Below, piece after piece: positions 1 to 8,960 of a stretch of DNA of 26,976 nucleotides. The notes under the pieces were generated by a model. The model ran no database searches and was not told the origin of the DNA. It saw nothing but the letters and a program-made list of their open reading frames with translations. The stretch's first letter is position 1; each line of letters begins with the position of its first letter. A program made the translations under genes and the position numbers. The stretch is from positions 1-26,976 of the forward strand of contig JAOXFI010000041.1 in the NCBI GenBank assembly GCA_029232285.1, given 5' to 3'. This DNA comes from Agmasoma carcini (nom. nud.) (lineage: Eukaryota; Microsporidia; Thelohaniidae).

Positions 1-25
1 CTATACTATACTATACTATACTATT
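1..25. repeat. CTATA pentanucleotide microsatellite
   Basis: Five successive CTATA units open the window, followed by a looser CTATTATACTTATA tract. It is a simple-sequence repeat. It does not match a canonical TTAGG/TTAGGG-type telomere, so I do not call a chromosome end. Confidence 0.8.
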
Positions 26-51
26 ATACTTATATTTATATACTTATAAGA

Positions 52-105
52 TTTCCACATCTAATTACAAACTTTTCATATCAATCTATAAATTTTTATT
101 CATTA
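52..105 (+). repeat. Fragment of dispersed AT-rich CACATCTA repeat
   Basis: Two degenerate units of about 21 bases (CACATCTAATTACAAAC, then CATATCAATCTATAAA) match similar units at 9926-9965, 12750-12920 and, inverted, 15940-16235. The recurring core is CAyAyCTA followed by a T/A-rich half and CTTT. It lies downstream of the eL21 stop. No coding potential is seen. Confidence 0.5.
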
Positions 106-247
106 AATTTATTAATTCTATAAAATATACAAGAAATAATATTAAATTAAAATTTTATTTGAAAATTGATATACAAAGTTTGCTATTAGATATATATAAA
201 ACATGTATTTTTAAAAAAACTATAATAATATTTAAAATATTAAAAAT

Positions 248-691
248 TTAATAACGAGTAAAAACTTGCTTATAGTTAAGCTCAATTGGTTTGTTATTAG
301 CTTTTGGAATCTTAACAGCTTCTCTAGGTCCTTCAATAACTCTTCTAACATAAGTGTTGTTAGCAATAGCTTCTCTTATTTTATCTGCTGCTTCAGTAGA
401 TCTTGATTTTCTCAAATGCTCAATTCTGATATTCAAATATCTCAATATCTTCTTATGACCAGCTTTCTTCTGAACATAAACTTTAACTGCCCTCTTGTTA
501 ACATCACAAATAATTCCAGTCATACCATGGAATCTATAGTTAGGCATACCCTTATGGACCGAAGAATCTAATACTATATCAACCGTATCTCCTACATTGT
601 ACACTTCTGTTATCTTAGATGTACTAGGCATTCCTCTGACTGACTTCTTCAAAAGCTTTCTTGTTCCTCTCTTCTCTCCTTTAGATCTCAT
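248..691 (-). CDS. RPL21: Large-subunit ribosomal protein eL21
   Basis: This 147-residue basic protein is eL21, a eukaryote/archaeal-type protein of the 60S ribosomal subunit. The family hallmarks are visible: a basic N terminus (MRSKGEKRGTRKLL), the VGDTVDIVLDSSVHKGMPNYRFHG-type SH3-like barrel start (residues about 33-56), a GMTGIICDV turn, and the NIRIEHLRKSRS block (about residues 87-98) before the C-terminal extension with GPREAVKIPKANNKP. At 147 residues it is slightly short for the family (about 160), as is usual in microsporidia. The start is supported by an AAAATTTTTTTTATCC block directly upstream of the ATG. It is divergently paired with the uS4 gene across a 102-base gap. Identification is firm. 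Confidence 0.96.
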   Translation of the reverse strand: MRSKGEKRGTRKLLKKSVRGMPSTSKITEVYNVGDTVDIVLDSSVHKGMPNYRFHGMTGIICDVNKRAVKVYVQKKAGHKKILRYLNIRIEHLRKSRSTEAADKIREAIANNTYVRRVIEGPREAVKIPKANNKPIELNYKQVFTRY

Positions 692-793
692 GGATAAAAA
701 AAATTTTACATAAAAAAAAGTGTTAAATAAAAAATATTTATTTCAATTTTTTATAGTTTTTTTTTATAAAAATTTTTAAAAAAAATTTAGCAT
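692..793. promoter_or_regulatory. Shared intergenic promoter of divergent eL21/uS4 pair
   Basis: Only 102 bases separate the two ribosomal-protein start codons. Almost all of it is homopolymeric A and T. On the minus strand AAAATTTTTTTT precedes the eL21 ATG. On the plus strand TTTTTTTATAAAAATTTTT then AAAAAAAATTTAGCAT precedes the uS4 ATG. AAATTT-like signals immediately before the start codon are established for microsporidia. Such a short gap implies that control of both genes is shared or overlapping (inference). Confidence 0.6.
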
Positions 794-1348
794 ATGCCAC
801 TTAGTATTAGAAAGAAGAGAATACAAACAACACCAGCAAGGCCATACGAGAAGGAAAGGCTCGTTAAAGAGTTGGAAACTGCAGGTGTTTATGGTCTTAA
901 GAACAAAAAAGAACAAAGAACTTTATTGACTAGATTCAAAAAGGACAAATCAATGGCTAAAAATCTTCTTATCAACAATAACACAGAAGAGTTCTTCACC
1001 GGTGCAAGAGCCTTATGTTCTCAGCTCATGAAAATAGGCCTAATTGCTGGTGTCGACTTCAATGACGAGGCTGACCTTAGATCAGCACTTAATGATGTCT
1101 TAAACAAAACATTAGGTGATTATCTTGAGAGAAGGTTACAAACCGTTGTTTTTAGGCATGGTATCGCTTCATCTATTCATAGTGCTCGATTCTTTATCAC
1201 CCACAATATGATTACCGTTAATGGCAGTATTGTTGATAAGCCAGGATTTATTGTTCATGCTGATTCTGAAACTACTATTGAGAAGGTTGAGTCTAAGAAG
1301 AAGTCCAATAAGAAGGATGAGGCTGTTGAAGCTGAAAGAGAAGAATAA
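794..1348 (+). CDS. RPS9: Small-subunit ribosomal protein uS4 (eukaryotic S9)
   Basis: This 184-residue protein is uS4, a primary binder of 18S rRNA in the 40S subunit. It begins with a basic region carrying RPYEKERLVKELETAGVYGLKNKKE, typical of eukaryotic S9. The S4 RNA-binding domain occupies about residues 110-165, with LERRLQTVVFRHGIASS, ARFFITHNMITVNGSIVDKPGF. A charged Lys/Glu tail ends the chain. The length is near the family norm (about 185-195). The AAAAAATTTAGCAT block before the ATG supports the start. AATAAA overlaps the TAA stop, consistent with the very short 3' ends of microsporidian mRNAs. It is divergent from eL21 and upstream of the helicase. Confidence 0.97.
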   Translation: MPLSIRKKRIQTTPARPYEKERLVKELETAGVYGLKNKKEQRTLLTRFKKDKSMAKNLLINNNTEEFFTGARALCSQLMKIGLIAGVDFNDEADLRSALNDVLNKTLGDYLERRLQTVVFRHGIASSIHSARFFITHNMITVNGSIVDKPGFIVHADSETTIEKVESKKKSNKKDEAVEAEREE

Positions 1349-1358
1349 ATTTATAAGT

Positions 1359-1465
1359 TTTAGTTGGTTAGTCTGTTTTTTATAAGTTAGTTAGTCCTTC
1401 TTTTCACTATTTAGTTAATCTATTTTTTTACAAGTTAGTTAGTCTATTTTTTATAAATTTTATGT
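1359..1465 (+). repeat. Degenerate TTAGTTAGTCTATTTTTTATAAG tandem repeat
   Basis: Downstream of uS4 the motif TTAGTTAGTC(T/C) followed by a T-run and TATAAG or ACAAG recurs about four times at roughly 25-35 base spacing (near 1363, 1387, 1410 and 1436). It is a decayed minisatellite in the spacer before the helicase gene. Confidence 0.6.
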
Positions 1466-1585
1466 AAATATTTATAATAATAAATATTTTTCTTATTTCT
1501 TCAATAATCACAAATCTTTATCTTTTTAATAAAATTATTTTATCTTTGAATGCATAAAAAATAAATTTATTTATATTTTTTTATG

Positions 1586-1596
1586 AAAAATTTACC
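1586..1596 (+). promoter_or_regulatory. AAATTT-like start signal of helicase gene
   Basis: AAAAATTTACC abuts the ATG at 1597. The same layout (A/T block with an AAATTT core, then ACC or a close variant, then ATG) precedes the GNAT gene (AAAAAAATTAAACC), and a related form precedes the 408-residue protein (AAAAAAAATTTAATATACCC). This agreement decides the starts chosen. Confidence 0.5.
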
Positions 1597-4500
1597 ATGA
1601 CTATTCCAACTAAGGAAAACATTACATTGAATTATAAAGGCATAGGTTACTGTTTAATATGTCTTAACAGTCTTTTGACCACCTGTGAAATCAATTTTAA
1701 CTTAAAGTTAAATCAATTGCCCTTACGCTCAATTTCTATGGTTCTTAAATATTACTTAGACAATCTTAAGGCAAGTGGGTTGAAAAATATTAAACTTATC
1801 GCTTATGACGAGCATGACATCCACAAAGCTTTCATTATAAGATATTTAATCAATGAATTCACCATTATTGAAGATATTGATCACTTTTTCTCAAATAATA
1901 ACGTTGCTTTAATCTTTTTAGATGAAAACTCCCCTCATAACTCACTTTATCGAGACTATGGTGCAAATATCGCCTTTCTTGAATATTTAATGTTCTCAAT
2001 GCCTTTCTGTTTCTCATTTGTACACAAACATTCAGATCAGATCATTAAAAGGTCTCTTAATAAAACTATAAAACCTTTAGAACTTGATTCTAATATCACT
2101 TATCAAGAATTACTTGAAAATTATGGCTTTTCAATTGAAAATATGAAATCAGAATTTGAGAAAATTGGTCATTTTGTTTATATTGAGAGTAAAGCTATTA
2201 CTAACGATGAATTAGGTGCAATATACAAGTTTATGTCTAGTGATACACTCTATTTCGATGGTAGAATACTTCATAAGGCAAGGAAAGAATCTTCTTTACC
2301 CCTTGAAACACTTAGTATCAAGGAAAAGGTTAAATTTAATGTACCTTGGGAAGGTAAAGATTTTGAACTACTTCTCACTGATAAATATACCGATAAATTA
2401 TCTTTCTCCCATCAACAGAACTTAAGAGACTCTGCATTAAGTATGTATGGTGGTAAATTTCAATATTCTCTTCTTAGAAAACCAAAAACGGTTTGTGTCG
2501 TTAAGTCTAAAAAAAGTCAAAAAATAATTGAAGAAAACAACAAAAGAATGGCTGAAGAGGAAAGAAAGGAAAATATAAAATTTTTAAAACAATTCTATGC
2601 ATCATATCAATCACTTAATCTTAAACAAAAAAAGGAAAAAATAGAAAGTGTGAATATCACAAGCAATTTATTAAAAGAGAAAATTTTAATACTTAAAATT
2701 GAACTTCTTAATGATATTTGGGATATTGAAATGAAATCGGGCAACTTTAACGAGAAGAAGCTTGTGGAATTATATCTTTGCAGCATTGAGTTTATAGAGT
2801 TGTTTCATGATAAAAAAGACGAGGCTGAATTTGTTTTTGAGCTGCTAGAAAATTTAGGATTCAAGGCATCCGTTGCTGAAATGAAATTGAAGTATGGATT
2901 TACAGAAGACCCTATGACTATTAGTGATTTTGATATTTCATTTCAATTTAAATATATGGGTGAGCATCTTAAGAGAACACTCGGCACTCAGCCTGATGAT
3001 AGAGTGCCCTTTTCACCTGATGCTTGGCAGAAAGATTTATTAGATGCTGTCGATGATAACAAAACTGTTGTTGTGTCAGCACCTACTAGTTCTGGTAAAA
3101 CATTTATTTGCTTCTATGCCATTGAAAAGGTTCTTAAAGAATCCGATGAAGATGTTGTAATCTTTTGTTTACCCACAAAAGCCCTGGCGAATCAAGTAAG
3201 TGCTGATATTTACGCTAGATTTACTCCAAAGAGATGTAAAAAACAATTACAAGGCTTGATATTGAGAGATTGGGCTGTTGGTCCATACAACTCACAAATT
3301 ATTATAACTGTTCCTGAAATGTTAGAATCGTATATGAAGCTTGATTTACCAATTAAGTATATTATTATTGACGAGGTTCATGTAATAAATCAACCTCAAG
3401 GTATGTTCATTGAAAGGGTTATTCATCAAGCTAAATGTCCACTACTTTTGCTATCAGCCACGATTGGTAATACTGAAAATTTCTATTCTTGGGTAAAATC
3501 AATTCATAATGATGCTGTACTTGTTCAACATCATGAAAGGTTTTGTGAATTAAGAAAGTTTGTGTATAGCAACAAAAATTTGACTCGTTTGACTGGTATG
3601 TTTGCTTATTCTTATGAACATATCAAGAATTTTGGTTTTAATTCGGAGATTTCTCTTTTACCAGAGGAATTACTTGATCTTGTGATATTTGTACAAGAAA
3701 TCTTGAAGGTAAAGAACAGGAAGCTTGCTAAAAGTATTTCTCCTAAGAAATTCTTCAAATCAAATTTTATCTGTAAATCAGATATAAGACAATATCAAGA
3801 TTATATATTTAATTTTATAGAAGAAAGTGTTAAGAATGATGTTCTTGTAGAGGAAGATCTTAAATCTATATATAGTAAGCTTACAAAGGAGGCTGAAGAT
3901 GAGTGTGGCAAGGTTACTGATCTAAGTAATGACTATCTGACTAAGAACCTACTTGATTTGTTGAATCTGCTTGAAGAAAAGGACATGTTACCAGTAATTA
4001 TATTTAATAGTGACAGGGATTTTATAAATGAAATGGCTGAAGGTCTATTAAAGTTAATCACTCAGGATGATAAAGTTAACAAAGATTATGAAAAATATGT
4101 TAAGGAAAGGAAAAAGACGAGGGATCTTAAGCCTGCCAAAGATGCTTGGATAGATGAAAGTACAAGCACAAAGGTAGAAGAAATCAAGTATGGAAAGACC
4201 TTTTTAGATCCAAGTGTTAAAATAACTACTGATTTAAGTATATTTTCGGCTAAGAATGCTGAGTTAGTCAAGAGGGGTATAGGTGTACATCATTCTCGTA
4301 TATCAAGGGGTGCTCGTTGTACTACTGAAATTTTATTTAGAAGAAAACATATAAGAGTGTTATTTGCGACTGAGACTTTAGCTTTAGGTGTGAATATGCC
4401 TTGTAGGACTGTTATTTTTGGTGGTATGAATGTTGATCCTATGCAGTACAGACAGATGGCAGGTCGTGCAGGAAGAAGAGGGTTTGATCTTGTTGGGAAT

Positions 4501-5265
4501 GTTGTTTTTTATGGTATGGAATTATCAAATATTAAGAATTTGCTTGGAAGTATTGTTCCTGAGGTTAAAGGTAATTATGTTTATTCTAACAGTTCTTTTA
4601 TTAATTTTGATATTGAGAAGTCACTTGTTGAAAAGCCATTATTTTTATATGATAAACCCGATTATTCACCTTTGGCATTGAATTTAGATCCTGAGGTAGT
4701 TATTAACCTTCAAAGGAAGGCTTATGAGTTTATATTTAAGCCAAATGCAATATGGAATTTATTTATATCGTCTAAAGAAAATGATCCTGGTGTTTTTATA
4801 TTAGGTTATTTAATTATAGAAGATTTGATTGATTATGAAAATTTGATGAATTTGATAGCAAATTTATTTGAAATAATACCTGTTACGAATACGTTTGATA
4901 GATATCTTGATACGCCTGAGTGTTTAAAGAGTATAAAATATGATATTAGTGGTTTGTATGGATGTGAATTAAAGGAATTACAAAGCTTGTCGAAGCACCC
5001 TTTGCATTATTTAAAATCGTTTTTACATTTTAATGATGAGCGAAAGAATTCTTATATTTTTGATTTTTATAAGCATGGATCATCGAAGAGGATTAAAGAT
5101 GAGAATAATGTTAGAGAGAATGTGTTATGGCTTGCGCTTTCGAGTGTTGATATGTTGTTAAAGAATACAGTTAAAGTATTAAAAAGTATTGATAATGATA
5201 ATTATAAGAAGGTTGAGAAGATTTCAAAGATATTCAACATTAAGTTTGTTGCTATAAATGCATAA
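1597..5265 (+). CDS. DDX60/Ski2-like superfamily 2 RNA helicase
   Basis: This 1222-residue protein is an ATP-dependent SF2 helicase closest in motif wording to the DDX60 branch of the Ski2-like group. Visible motifs are: PDAWQKDLLDAV before the fold (about 474-485); Walker A APTSSGKT (495-502); PTKALANQV (motif Ia, near 530); DEVH Walker B (592-595); SAT (620-622); GVHHSRISRGAR (near 891-902); ATETLALGVNMP (motif V, near 924-935); and QMAGRAGRRG (motif VI, 953-962). About 470 residues precede the helicase core, as in DDX60, which carries a PIN-like N-terminal domain. I see a plausible alpha/beta region there but no proven nuclease residues. The C-terminal 250 residues are helical. The core helicase motifs are complete, so it should be an active enzyme. 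Role on RNA surveillance or decay is inferred. AATAAA overlaps the stop. It converges with the GNAT gene. Confidence 0.9.
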   Translation: MTIPTKENITLNYKGIGYCLICLNSLLTTCEINFNLKLNQLPLRSISMVLKYYLDNLKASGLKNIKLIAYDEHDIHKAFIIRYLINEFTIIEDIDHFFSNNNVALIFLDENSPHNSLYRDYGANIAFLEYLMFSMPFCFSFVHKHSDQIIKRSLNKTIKPLELDSNITYQELLENYGFSIENMKSEFEKIGHFVYIESKAITNDELGAIYKFMSSDTLYFDGRILHKARKESSLPLETLSIKEKVKFNVPWEGKDFELLLTDKYTDKLSFSHQQNLRDSALSMYGGKFQYSLLRKPKTVCVVKSKKSQKIIEENNKRMAEEERKENIKFLKQFYASYQSLNLKQKKEKIESVNITSNLLKEKILILKIELLNDIWDIEMKSGNFNEKKLVELYLCSIEFIELFHDKKDEAEFVFELLENLGFKASVAEMKLKYGFTEDPMTISDFDISFQFKYMGEHLKRTLGTQPDDRVPFSPDAWQKDLLDAVDDNKTVVVSAPTSSGKTFICFYAIEKVLKESDEDVVIFCLPTKALANQVSADIYARFTPKRCKKQLQGLILRDWAVGPYNSQIIITVPEMLESYMKLDLPIKYIIIDEVHVINQPQGMFIERVIHQAKCPLLLLSATIGNTENFYSWVKSIHNDAVLVQHHERFCELRKFVYSNKNLTRLTGMFAYSYEHIKNFGFNSEISLLPEELLDLVIFVQEILKVKNRKLAKSISPKKFFKSNFICKSDIRQYQDYIFNFIEESVKNDVLVEEDLKSIYSKLTKEAEDECGKVTDLSNDYLTKNLLDLLNLLEEKDMLPVIIFNSDRDFINEMAEGLLKLITQDDKVNKDYEKYVKERKKTRDLKPAKDAWIDESTSTKVEEIKYGKTFLDPSVKITTDLSIFSAKNAELVKRGIGVHHSRISRGARCTTEILFRRKHIRVLFATETLALGVNMPCRTVIFGGMNVDPMQYRQMAGRAGRRGFDLVGNVVFYGMELSNIKNLLGSIVPEVKGNYVYSNSSFINFDIEKSLVEKPLFLYDKPDYSPLALNLDPEVVINLQRKAYEFIFKPNAIWNLFISSKENDPGVFILGYLIIEDLIDYENLMNLIANLFEIIPVTNTFDRYLDTPECLKSIKYDISGLYGCELKELQSLSKHPLHYLKSFLHFNDERKNSYIFDFYKHGSSKRIKDENNVRENVLWLALSSVDMLLKNTVKVLKSIDNDNYKKVEKISKIFNIKFVAINA

Positions 5266-5299
5266 ATAAAAAGAATTTATAAGAGAAATAGTTTTAATA

Positions 5300-5548
5300 T
5301 ATTGAAATATTGATTATATAGTAGTGAAATATTGATTAAATAGTAATGGAATGATTATATCATAATAGTGAAATATCACTTATAGTAATGGAATGATTAT
5401 ATTATAATAGTGAAATATCACTTATAGTAATGGAATGATTATTATATAGTAGTGGAATAATCTTTATTTAGTAATATAATATCACTTATGGTAGTGAAAT
5501 ATCACTTATTTAGTAATGGAATATCAATTATAAATTAATGAAAAAACT
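5300..5548 (+). repeat. TAGTAATGGAATGATTA / TAGTGAAATATCACTTA minisatellite
   Basis: The spacer between the convergent helicase and GNAT genes consists of two alternating submotifs, TAGTAATGGAATGATTATAT and TAGTGAAATATCACTTA, making a compound unit of about 43-45 bases. The unit is nearly exact in the middle (5344-5440) and decays toward both ends. GTGAAATATCAC is itself an inverted repeat. No gene is seen. Confidence 0.8.
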
Positions 5549-5567
5549 AATTTTCAATTATTTTTTA

Positions 5568-6080
5568 TTAAATTTTTGATTTAATAAATTTTTTTTCACT
5601 CATCAAAAAAAGTTTATTACCTTTATAAAACCCCATTTTAGAATAAATATTATTATAAAGAGACTTAGTACTTGTTCCCCAGAACATTAAGCTATTGTTA
5701 TCAACTCCATCCATAACAGCCAACCTTGTAAGTGAACCACCGAACCCAGAACCTTTAAAAGACCTGTTGACAACCAAATCTTCAATAATTGAAACGCTTG
5801 ATCCATCAAATTCTTTTTTATTGTGAATTGATATTGTGCCAATAGGTAAATTTTTATAAAGAAGAACGTAAATATTTAAATTTGTTTGTTTAAAATTTTT
5901 AAATATTTTTCCATTTTTGATATTTAAGCTATGAAATTTAGCTTTACTAAATCCATTTAGAACAAAATCAAGTCCGTTATGGATGTGGTTTATGTTTAAT
6001 AATTCAAAGGTGTAATCTTGACACATTCTAATCAGTTCTAAAGAGAGACCAAGGATTAATGCAAGGTTAAGAAAAAGCAT
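5568..6080 (-). CDS. GNAT-family N-acetyltransferase, GNA1-like
   Basis: This 170-residue protein has the GNAT fold. Motif A is SIIEDLVVNRSFKGSGFGGSL (about residues 97-117), whose FKGSGFGG matches the acetyl-CoA pyrophosphate loop R/Q-x-x-G-x-G/A. Motif B is NNIYSKMGFYKGNKLFLM near the end. The IEDLVV...GxGxG and YxKMGF wording resembles glucosamine-6-phosphate N-acetyltransferase (GNA1), which feeds UDP-GlcNAc to spore-wall chitin. That assignment is likely but not proven. The start at 6080 is favoured by the AAAAAAATTAAACC block before it. It adds a hydrophobic stretch (LFLNLALILGLSL) that GNA1 proteins normally lack; Met19 (6026) would remove it. Tail-to-tail with the helicase gene. Confidence 0.75.
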   Translation of the reverse strand: MLFLNLALILGLSLELIRMCQDYTFELLNINHIHNGLDFVLNGFSKAKFHSLNIKNGKIFKNFKQTNLNIYVLLYKNLPIGTISIHNKKEFDGSSVSIIEDLVVNRSFKGSGFGGSLTRLAVMDGVDNNSLMFWGTSTKSLYNNIYSKMGFYKGNKLFLMSEKKFIKSKI

Positions 6081-6706
6081 GGTTTAATTTTTTTATTTTT
6101 TTAAATACTTTTTTGCAAATAAATTTATTAAAAATTAAATCTCAAATTTTTATAAAATAACTAATTTTTGATTATTTAAATATTTTAAGATAAAAATTTA
6201 TTTCTTTTATAATTTAAATATTTAATTATTGATTTTATTAAGTGTCAAATATTTTATAAAATATAAAGAATTAAAAAATAATTAATAATAACAATTTTTA
6301 TAACAATTTATATAACAATTTATATAATATTTTATATGATATTTTTAATAATAATTTTATTAATATTCTTAATAATAATTTATATGATATTTTTAATATA
6401 ATAATTTATATAATAATTTATATAATAATTTTATTTATATTTTTTCAAATAATATTTTCCAGATATAAAAACTAAAACAATTAAAAAAAATTTAATATAT
6501 GATAAATAAAATTAGGTCAAGTTATAAGTGAGACATCATATCAGACTTAATAATTTATATTTGATCATGACTTGATACATTATATCTAGAAACTGTTTAT
6601 AATCACAAATATTCAATATTTACATTATATATTTAAATTTGGTATTTTTATAGTAATAAAATCACATAATATATTGGTAAAGGTTAAATCTGGACTCATC
6701 CAAAAC
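6081..6706. other. Gene-free A/T-rich spacer
   Basis: Over 80 percent A/T with many near-repeats of TTTATATAATAATTT (6290-6440). I find no gene, RNA or transposon signature here. Confidence 0.6.
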
Positions 6707-6854
6707 ATTATAACAAAAATATGTAATTTTTATATATTATAACAAAAATATGTAATTTTTATATATTATAACAAAAATATGTAATTTTTTATATATTATA
6801 ACTAAAATATGTAATTTTTTATATATTATAACTAAAATATGTAATTTTTTATAC
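6707..6854 (+). repeat. Five-copy 29-30 bp tandem repeat
   Basis: Units start at 6707, 6736, 6765, 6795 and 6825. Each reads ATTATAAC(A/T)AAAATATG then TAATTTTT and a TATAT join. The first three carry AACAAAAA and the last two AACTAAAA, with one extra T, so the array grew in two rounds. No open frame runs through it. Confidence 0.92.
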
Positions 6855-7269
6855 ATTTCTGGTCTTTAATTATCATAAAAAGATTATTATTTATCTATAT
6901 AGTGAAAGTTAACTATTTAAATAAGAAAATATTTTTTAATAAATAAATACAATTTGATTATTTTCTTTTAGCTTTGTTTGTTGACTCTTAGATAAAATTT
7001 TGTTAATCCTTTGGATCAAATCAAGAATATTCTTCAAATTAAATTATATTTTCTATTCTTTAGCTGGGGTATTGGAAATATTTCAAATAAGTTATTATAT
7101 CTCTACTTGTAAAATATAGTTTTTTAGTTATTAACTGGCTTAAACTGTAGAATTTGATTAAAATCATTTCTATTTGTGATCATTGCTGCATTCCAGCACA
7201 ATAAATAAAATATGCACGTTCAATTGATTTGTATATGTGAAAGTGTAATAATAACACTTGTGTAAGATA

Positions 7270-7388
7270 TAAGAAAAGATTTTCAATAAAGGAAAGGTTT
7301 TTAATAAAGATAAGAATTCCGATAAAGAACGGTTTTCAATAAAGGAAACTTTTTAATAAGGATAAGATTTTCAATAAGACAAGGATCA
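7270..7388 (+). repeat. Degenerate GATTTTCAATAAAGGAAA tandem repeat
   Basis: Variants of AAGATTTTCAATAAAGGAAAG(G)TTTTTAATAAAG recur about six times with half-units of about 18-20 bases (AAGATTTTCAATAAAGG, AGGTTTTTAATAAAGA, CGGTTTTCAATAAAGG, CTTTTTAATAAGG, AGATTTTCAATAAGAC). It is a decayed minisatellite directly before the first ISXO2-like relic. Confidence 0.65.
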
Positions 7389-7539
7389 ATCTTTTCAAAA
7401 TCACTTCTTCAATCTTGGGTACATAATATGTATATATGGTCTGAGCATTGCCATAAACAATTATTAATATATATAAGCTACTTGGGTATGTTATATATCT
7501 TTATTTTAAAGAAATTTAATAACTTTAGATAGACAAAGT

Positions 7540-7975
7540 ATGATTTTACGGGTTCATGAATCTTGTTTTTCACATATACTAAAAATCATATAAAAGGTCA
7601 AGTAAAACATAAAATTATTGATACAAATGTTAATAGTATATACAGAAATTGTGTTACATAGAATGCTAATATTCTACTTCTAATCATACATTCAGATGAG
7701 TGGAGAGCTTATAAAAACATAAATTTATTTGGTTTTACCCTGTTAACAGTTAATCTTGGTTTACACTTTTTTTTTGAGTCGGTGACCGGAATTCATACTC
7801 AACATATAAAATCATATTAGGGAAATCACATGTTAAAACAATTCAAGAGGGGTAAAAATAAATTTATGTGGGCAACCGTTTTTATCAAATATTAAAGAAT
7901 ATCTCCCAATGTGAATTTATAGATAAAAGAGACATGTGGTATATATTGTTAATAAATGTAGGATTGTTATTATTT
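7540..7975 (+). mobile_element. Dead ISXO2/Merlin-type transposase (relic 1)
   Basis: Translation of the plus strand in shifting frames gives the middle and C-terminal catalytic part of a DDE transposase of the ISXO2/IS1595 (Merlin) kind. SDEWRAYKNINLFGF (from 7692) carries the second catalytic Asp. LLTVNLGLHFF follows, then SVTGIHTQHIKSY (from about 7776), which corresponds to the family's TGIHTQ.IE.fW block where the third acid is expected; here that residue is Lys. The Trp codon after SY has become TAG. Further downstream FKRGKNKFMWATVF matches the end of the domain. The frameshifts and stops make it a non-functional fossil. No terminal repeats were found by eye. Confidence 0.72.
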
Positions 7976-8389
7976 ATATATTATCTTCTACCTTTCAACT
8001 TAAAAACTTAAAATAAAATTTCTATATTCAGGTAGGTGTTGCAAAAGCTTATTGTTTTCATTTGATCAAGTCTTTAATAAATACATATTTTAAGAGTAGA
8101 GTGTTAGTTTGTAATTTATGATTTTTCTTAATAATTCATCATATTCAATACCTTAAATATATTAAATTTTACATACGAATAATGTAAATAATAGCTTTTA
8201 TTATTACAAATATATCAAACTTTCTTTATTTAGTTATTTTTTTAAAAACAACATATAAATAATTTATGAAACAAGATAAAAATTTAAATTTACTATGGTT
8301 TAAATTATATAACTTGGGTTAGAAAAATTGATGTAATAGCTTGAATGTATCAAGAATTTTACCGATTTTTTATTATAATTTAAAAAATA

Positions 8390-8960
8390 GCCTATCATAA
8401 TATGCATCGATTCATATTTCTTTTACAAAATTACTTAAATTATTATATGACACACCTCTTCTTAATTTCAGTTCAATTTTAAGATCCGATCATAAACTTT
8501 CTATAGTATTTGTATGTTCTCTCTTCTCGTTCATAAACCCCTTACTCTGGTTAATTTTACTATGTCGACATCCAAAGTTTTTAACAGCTGCAGTATAAAA
8601 TAAAATCTATCAGATTTTATTAAGGTACTATTCATTATGTTATTTTTATTAATATTTCAAATGTCTTAATTCTTTTGTTATTTCATATATTGCACCAATA
8701 ATCCATTTAATACCTCGTATTTCAATCTTCATGGTTGTGGGTTTAAAAATAAGCTTTCTACGGCAGTATTACGTTTCTGCGATTGGTATTGACCTTCCAA
8801 TTCTTTCAATAAAAACGCTTTTAAGTTTAATACAAGTTTTTTTCGCTTAAGTTTAATTACGCAACAGTTGATTAATTTGGTGTTTTATATGCATATAAAT
8901 ATGCTGACAATACATTTTTGTTGATTTTTATTCTGGGACAATTAATAAGCGTGAAGCAAA
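8390..8960 (-). mobile_element. Dead ISXO2-type transposase (relic 2)
   Basis: On the minus strand, decayed ISXO2/IS1595 DDE sequence can be read from about 8840 to 8390. FIERIGRSIPIAET carries the position of the first catalytic acid. RRKLIFKPTTMKIEIRG and IKWIIGAIYEITKEL follow. Then AVKNFGCRHSKINQSKGF, EHTNTIESL (the catalytic Glu block), a TGA in place of the conserved Trp codon, SDLKIELKLRRGVSYNNL and NFVKEIWIDAYYDRL. Stops and frameshifts are frequent. Its wording (NFGCRH.K.NQS.GF, NTIE) belongs to a different subfamily from relic 1 (TGIHTQ) and from the element at 25514-26480. The upstream part to 8960 is an extrapolation. Confidence 0.75.

Noticed and set aside
1..25. Telomere
   Set aside because: CTATA units do not resemble known telomere repeats, the run is short, and ribosomal protein genes begin within 250 bases.
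2216..2425. 69-codon plus-strand frame
   Set aside because: Lies inside the helicase gene in another frame; no start signal or recognisable sequence.
4086..4681. 61-codon minus-strand frame and 83-codon plus-strand frame
   Set aside because: Both are shadows of the helicase C-terminal half, which carries conserved motifs V and VI in its own frame.
6707..6854. Possible CRISPR array or centromere-like satellite
   Set aside because: Units of 29-30 bases are contiguous and only five in number; a simple minisatellite explains it.
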